From NCBI GenBank assembly GCA_026786275.1, contig JAJAYJ010000056.1, positions 1 to 40,568 of the forward strand: a stretch of DNA of 40,568 bases. Direction: 5' to 3'. The translations under genes were made by a program, and so were the position numbers. Source of the stretch: Nocardioides sp. GTDB lineage: Bacteria > Actinomycetota > Actinomycetes > Propionibacteriales > Nocardioidaceae. The notes under the pieces were generated by a model. It was not told the DNA's origin, ran no database searches, and worked only from the letters and a program-made list of their open reading frames with translations. Positions 39,086 to 40,568 of the stretch are shown piece by piece. The first letter of the stretch is position 1; each line of letters opens with the position of its first letter.

Positions 39086-40564
39086 TCAGCCGACGTGCCA
39101 GTGGTGGCGCACGAGGTCCGCGCGCGCGTCGTCGTTCTTGGACACCTTCTTCATGAGCGCGGCGTCGTCGTCGGCACGCAGCCGGTCAAGGACTGTGTCA
39201 ATCAGGTCGCTGGGGAAGATGCCATCAGCCTCGAACGATGCACGCTCGCGCTCGAGCGCGTCAGCGGACTCGGTGCGCGAGGATGGCAACTGTTCGAATT
39301 CGTCGTGGTCGGCGGTGTTGAGCCGCTCGGCCACGTCCAGGCTGTCAGGGGCGCTCAGTCCGTGTCTGGCTGCGACGGCCATGCCGGCCAGGAGCAAGTG
39401 GACGTCGGCCGAGCCGTCGGCAAGCCGGAGCTCGATCGTCTGGGGGTGGATGTTCGGCTCGCTGATCGGCTCGGAGGTGTCGGGGTTGGCGTGGGCGACC
39501 ATCCCGGGCAGCACGTCACCGGCCCAGGCCAGCGGCACGCGAACGAGCCCGGTGCGGTCGGTCTCGCCCCAGCAGATCCCTTCGGGCGACTCCTCGCCGT
39601 CGGTGAAGCGCAGGTAGGACGTCGGCACGGTGTTGCCGAATGCGGCCAGGGCCTTGGCCGCCGAGAGGTACCCAGAGATCAACCGTCGTCCGGTGTCGTT
39701 GATGCCCTCCTTGTCCACAATCGCGCTGGCGCCGTTGCGCACCAGCCTGCTGTGGAGGTGTAGTCCGCTACTCGCTCCATGGCTGCTGACTGAAGGGGCG
39801 AAGGTCACCTCCAGGCCATGGGCGTAGGCGACCTCGCGCACCACCCACTTGGCGATAACCAGGGAGTCCGCGGCCTGCTCCAACGGCACCGGCCAGAACT
39901 CGATCTCGTGCTGCACTAGCTGCCGCTCGTCCTGCAGGATGTTCCCGACCTCGCCGTGGGCGTACTTCAGCTTGATGCCCATCGCGGAGAGGTGGCCCAG
40001 GACCTGCTCGCGTACTTGCTGGCCCTTGGAGAAGGGCGCCGACTCCTGGTAGCCGTGCTCCTCTTCCACCGGGTAGACCCGTTCGGCCTGGTCTATGAGG
40101 TAGTACTCCAGCTCTCCGAACGCCTCAAGGACCATCCCCGTCTCTTGGGCGAGAACCTCACTGGCCCGGCGGACCACCTGCTCGCGCGCGTAGGGCAAGG
40201 GTTTGCCGTCCTCGCCGTAGAAGGAGCAGAGCACGTCGAGAGAGAGGCAATGTCCGAACGGGTTCAAGAAGGCCGTGCGGTGGCGCGGCACGATGTAGAC
40301 GTCGCTGGTCTGGGTCGCGATGCCCTCGAAGATGCTGGATCCGTCCACCCGCTCACCGCGCGTCAGCACCTCGAGGAGGTGCTCGCGCGAATCGATCGGG
40401 AACGCGATCGTCTTAAGACGTCCGTCACCCCCGACATAGCGGAGGTTCACTTGGCGCAGACCCAGCTGCTCTGCGGCCTGGACCAGATCGTTGCCCGTGA
40501 ACTCGGCTGCCGGCTTCTCGAGCAAGCGAACGATCGGGTGGGGTTCGAAGGTGTCGATGGGCAT
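39086..40564 (-). CDS. Divergent glutamine synthetase family protein
   Basis: A 492-residue protein with the glutamine synthetase architecture: a beta-grasp N-terminal domain (to about residue 105) and a catalytic domain. Recognisable motifs are EAFGELEYYLIDQ (metal-binding glutamate), QLVQHEIEFWPVPLEQAAD (second metal site) and VSSHGASSGLHLHSRLV (ATP/glutamate region). GNTVPTSYLRFTDGEESPEG replaces the usual NPTxxSYKRL, and TIELRLADGSADVHLLLAGM is the C-terminal signature. The substitutions put it outside typical GlnA-I; it could be a GS-III-like or gamma-glutamylamide-type ligase. A helical tail of about 90 residues follows the signature. ATG 40564 lies at the window edge, so a longer N-terminus is not excluded. 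Confidence 0.85.
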   Translation of the reverse strand: MPIDTFEPHPIVRLLEKPAAEFTGNDLVQAAEQLGLRQVNLRYVGGDGRLKTIAFPIDSREHLLEVLTRGERVDGSSIFEGIATQTSDVYIVPRHRTAFLNPFGHCLSLDVLCSFYGEDGKPLPYAREQVVRRASEVLAQETGMVLEAFGELEYYLIDQAERVYPVEEEHGYQESAPFSKGQQVREQVLGHLSAMGIKLKYAHGEVGNILQDERQLVQHEIEFWPVPLEQAADSLVIAKWVVREVAYAHGLEVTFAPSVSSHGASSGLHLHSRLVRNGASAIVDKEGINDTGRRLISGYLSAAKALAAFGNTVPTSYLRFTDGEESPEGICWGETDRTGLVRVPLAWAGDVLPGMVAHANPDTSEPISEPNIHPQTIELRLADGSADVHLLLAGMAVAARHGLSAPDSLDVAERLNTADHDEFEQLPSSRTESADALERERASFEADGIFPSDLIDTVLDRLRADDDAALMKKVSKNDDARADLVRHHWHVG

Positions 40565-40568
40565 ACCC

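Overview
The window is very GC-rich chromosomal DNA from an actinomycete, most likely a Nocardioides-like member of the Nocardioidaceae. That placement is an inference. It rests on the GC-rich codon use, many GTG starts and 4-base start/stop overlaps, a SigB/SigF/SigG-type sigma factor, a DUF3618/phage-holin envelope operon, a SpoIIE-type phosphatase with GAF sensors, and a gene of the mycothiol-dependent maleylpyruvate isomerase family. No rRNA, tRNA, CRISPR array or intact transposon was recognised. The first ~90 bases look like a damaged contig edge.

Layout. 0.1-3 kb: the end of a lactate-utilisation operon (lutB tail, lutC), a broken secreted PepSY-like gene and a large unknown protein. 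3-9.3 kb: a phytoene-desaturase-like flavoprotein with an SRPBCC partner, a manganese catalase, a second SRPBCC protein, a YihY/BrkB membrane protein and a zinc alcohol dehydrogenase. 9.3-17 kb: a stress-signalling block with a PAS-GAF-GAF-SpoIIE phosphatase, a LuxR-type response regulator, a glycosyltransferase, a SigB-type sigma factor, a three-gene envelope operon and a GAF/ANTAR-like protein. 17-23.7 kb: envelope and secreted functions (Tat-exported PGRP-type amidase, lipoprotein, type-B carboxylesterase, two membrane proteins including a small mechanosensitive channel) and a TetR regulator. 23.8-25.8 kb: a tightly overlapping four-gene operon with two alpha/beta hydrolases. 25.9-29.4 kb: an isoprenoid-flavoured cluster (UbiA prenyltransferase, Idi, tiny membrane peptide, flavin oxidoreductase, membrane protein). 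29.4-35.6 kb: transglutaminase-like protein, GH15 enzyme, zwf, DksA-like zinc finger protein, DUF2945, DJ-1/PfpI and a DUF4126-like protein.

At about 35.94 kb the sequence changes sharply. A maleylpyruvate-isomerase-family gene and an SNF2-type helicase gene both lose their 5' ends at the same point. The DNA to the right is less GC-rich and holds gene remnants: the helicase tail with a mutated motif VI, an acetoacetate-decarboxylase-like gene joined to a truncated hydrolase, a 57-residue basic peptide and a divergent glutamine synthetase. This looks like a decayed island border or a chimeric join.

The most coherent biological signal is regulatory. Three transcription units within 11 kb of the sigma factor gene (flavoprotein/SRPBCC operon, yihY-like gene, DUF3618/holin operon) each have an upstream match to the GNNT-N14-16-GGGTAY promoter described for Streptomyces SigB-type sigma factors. 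This suggests a local general-stress/envelope regulon.
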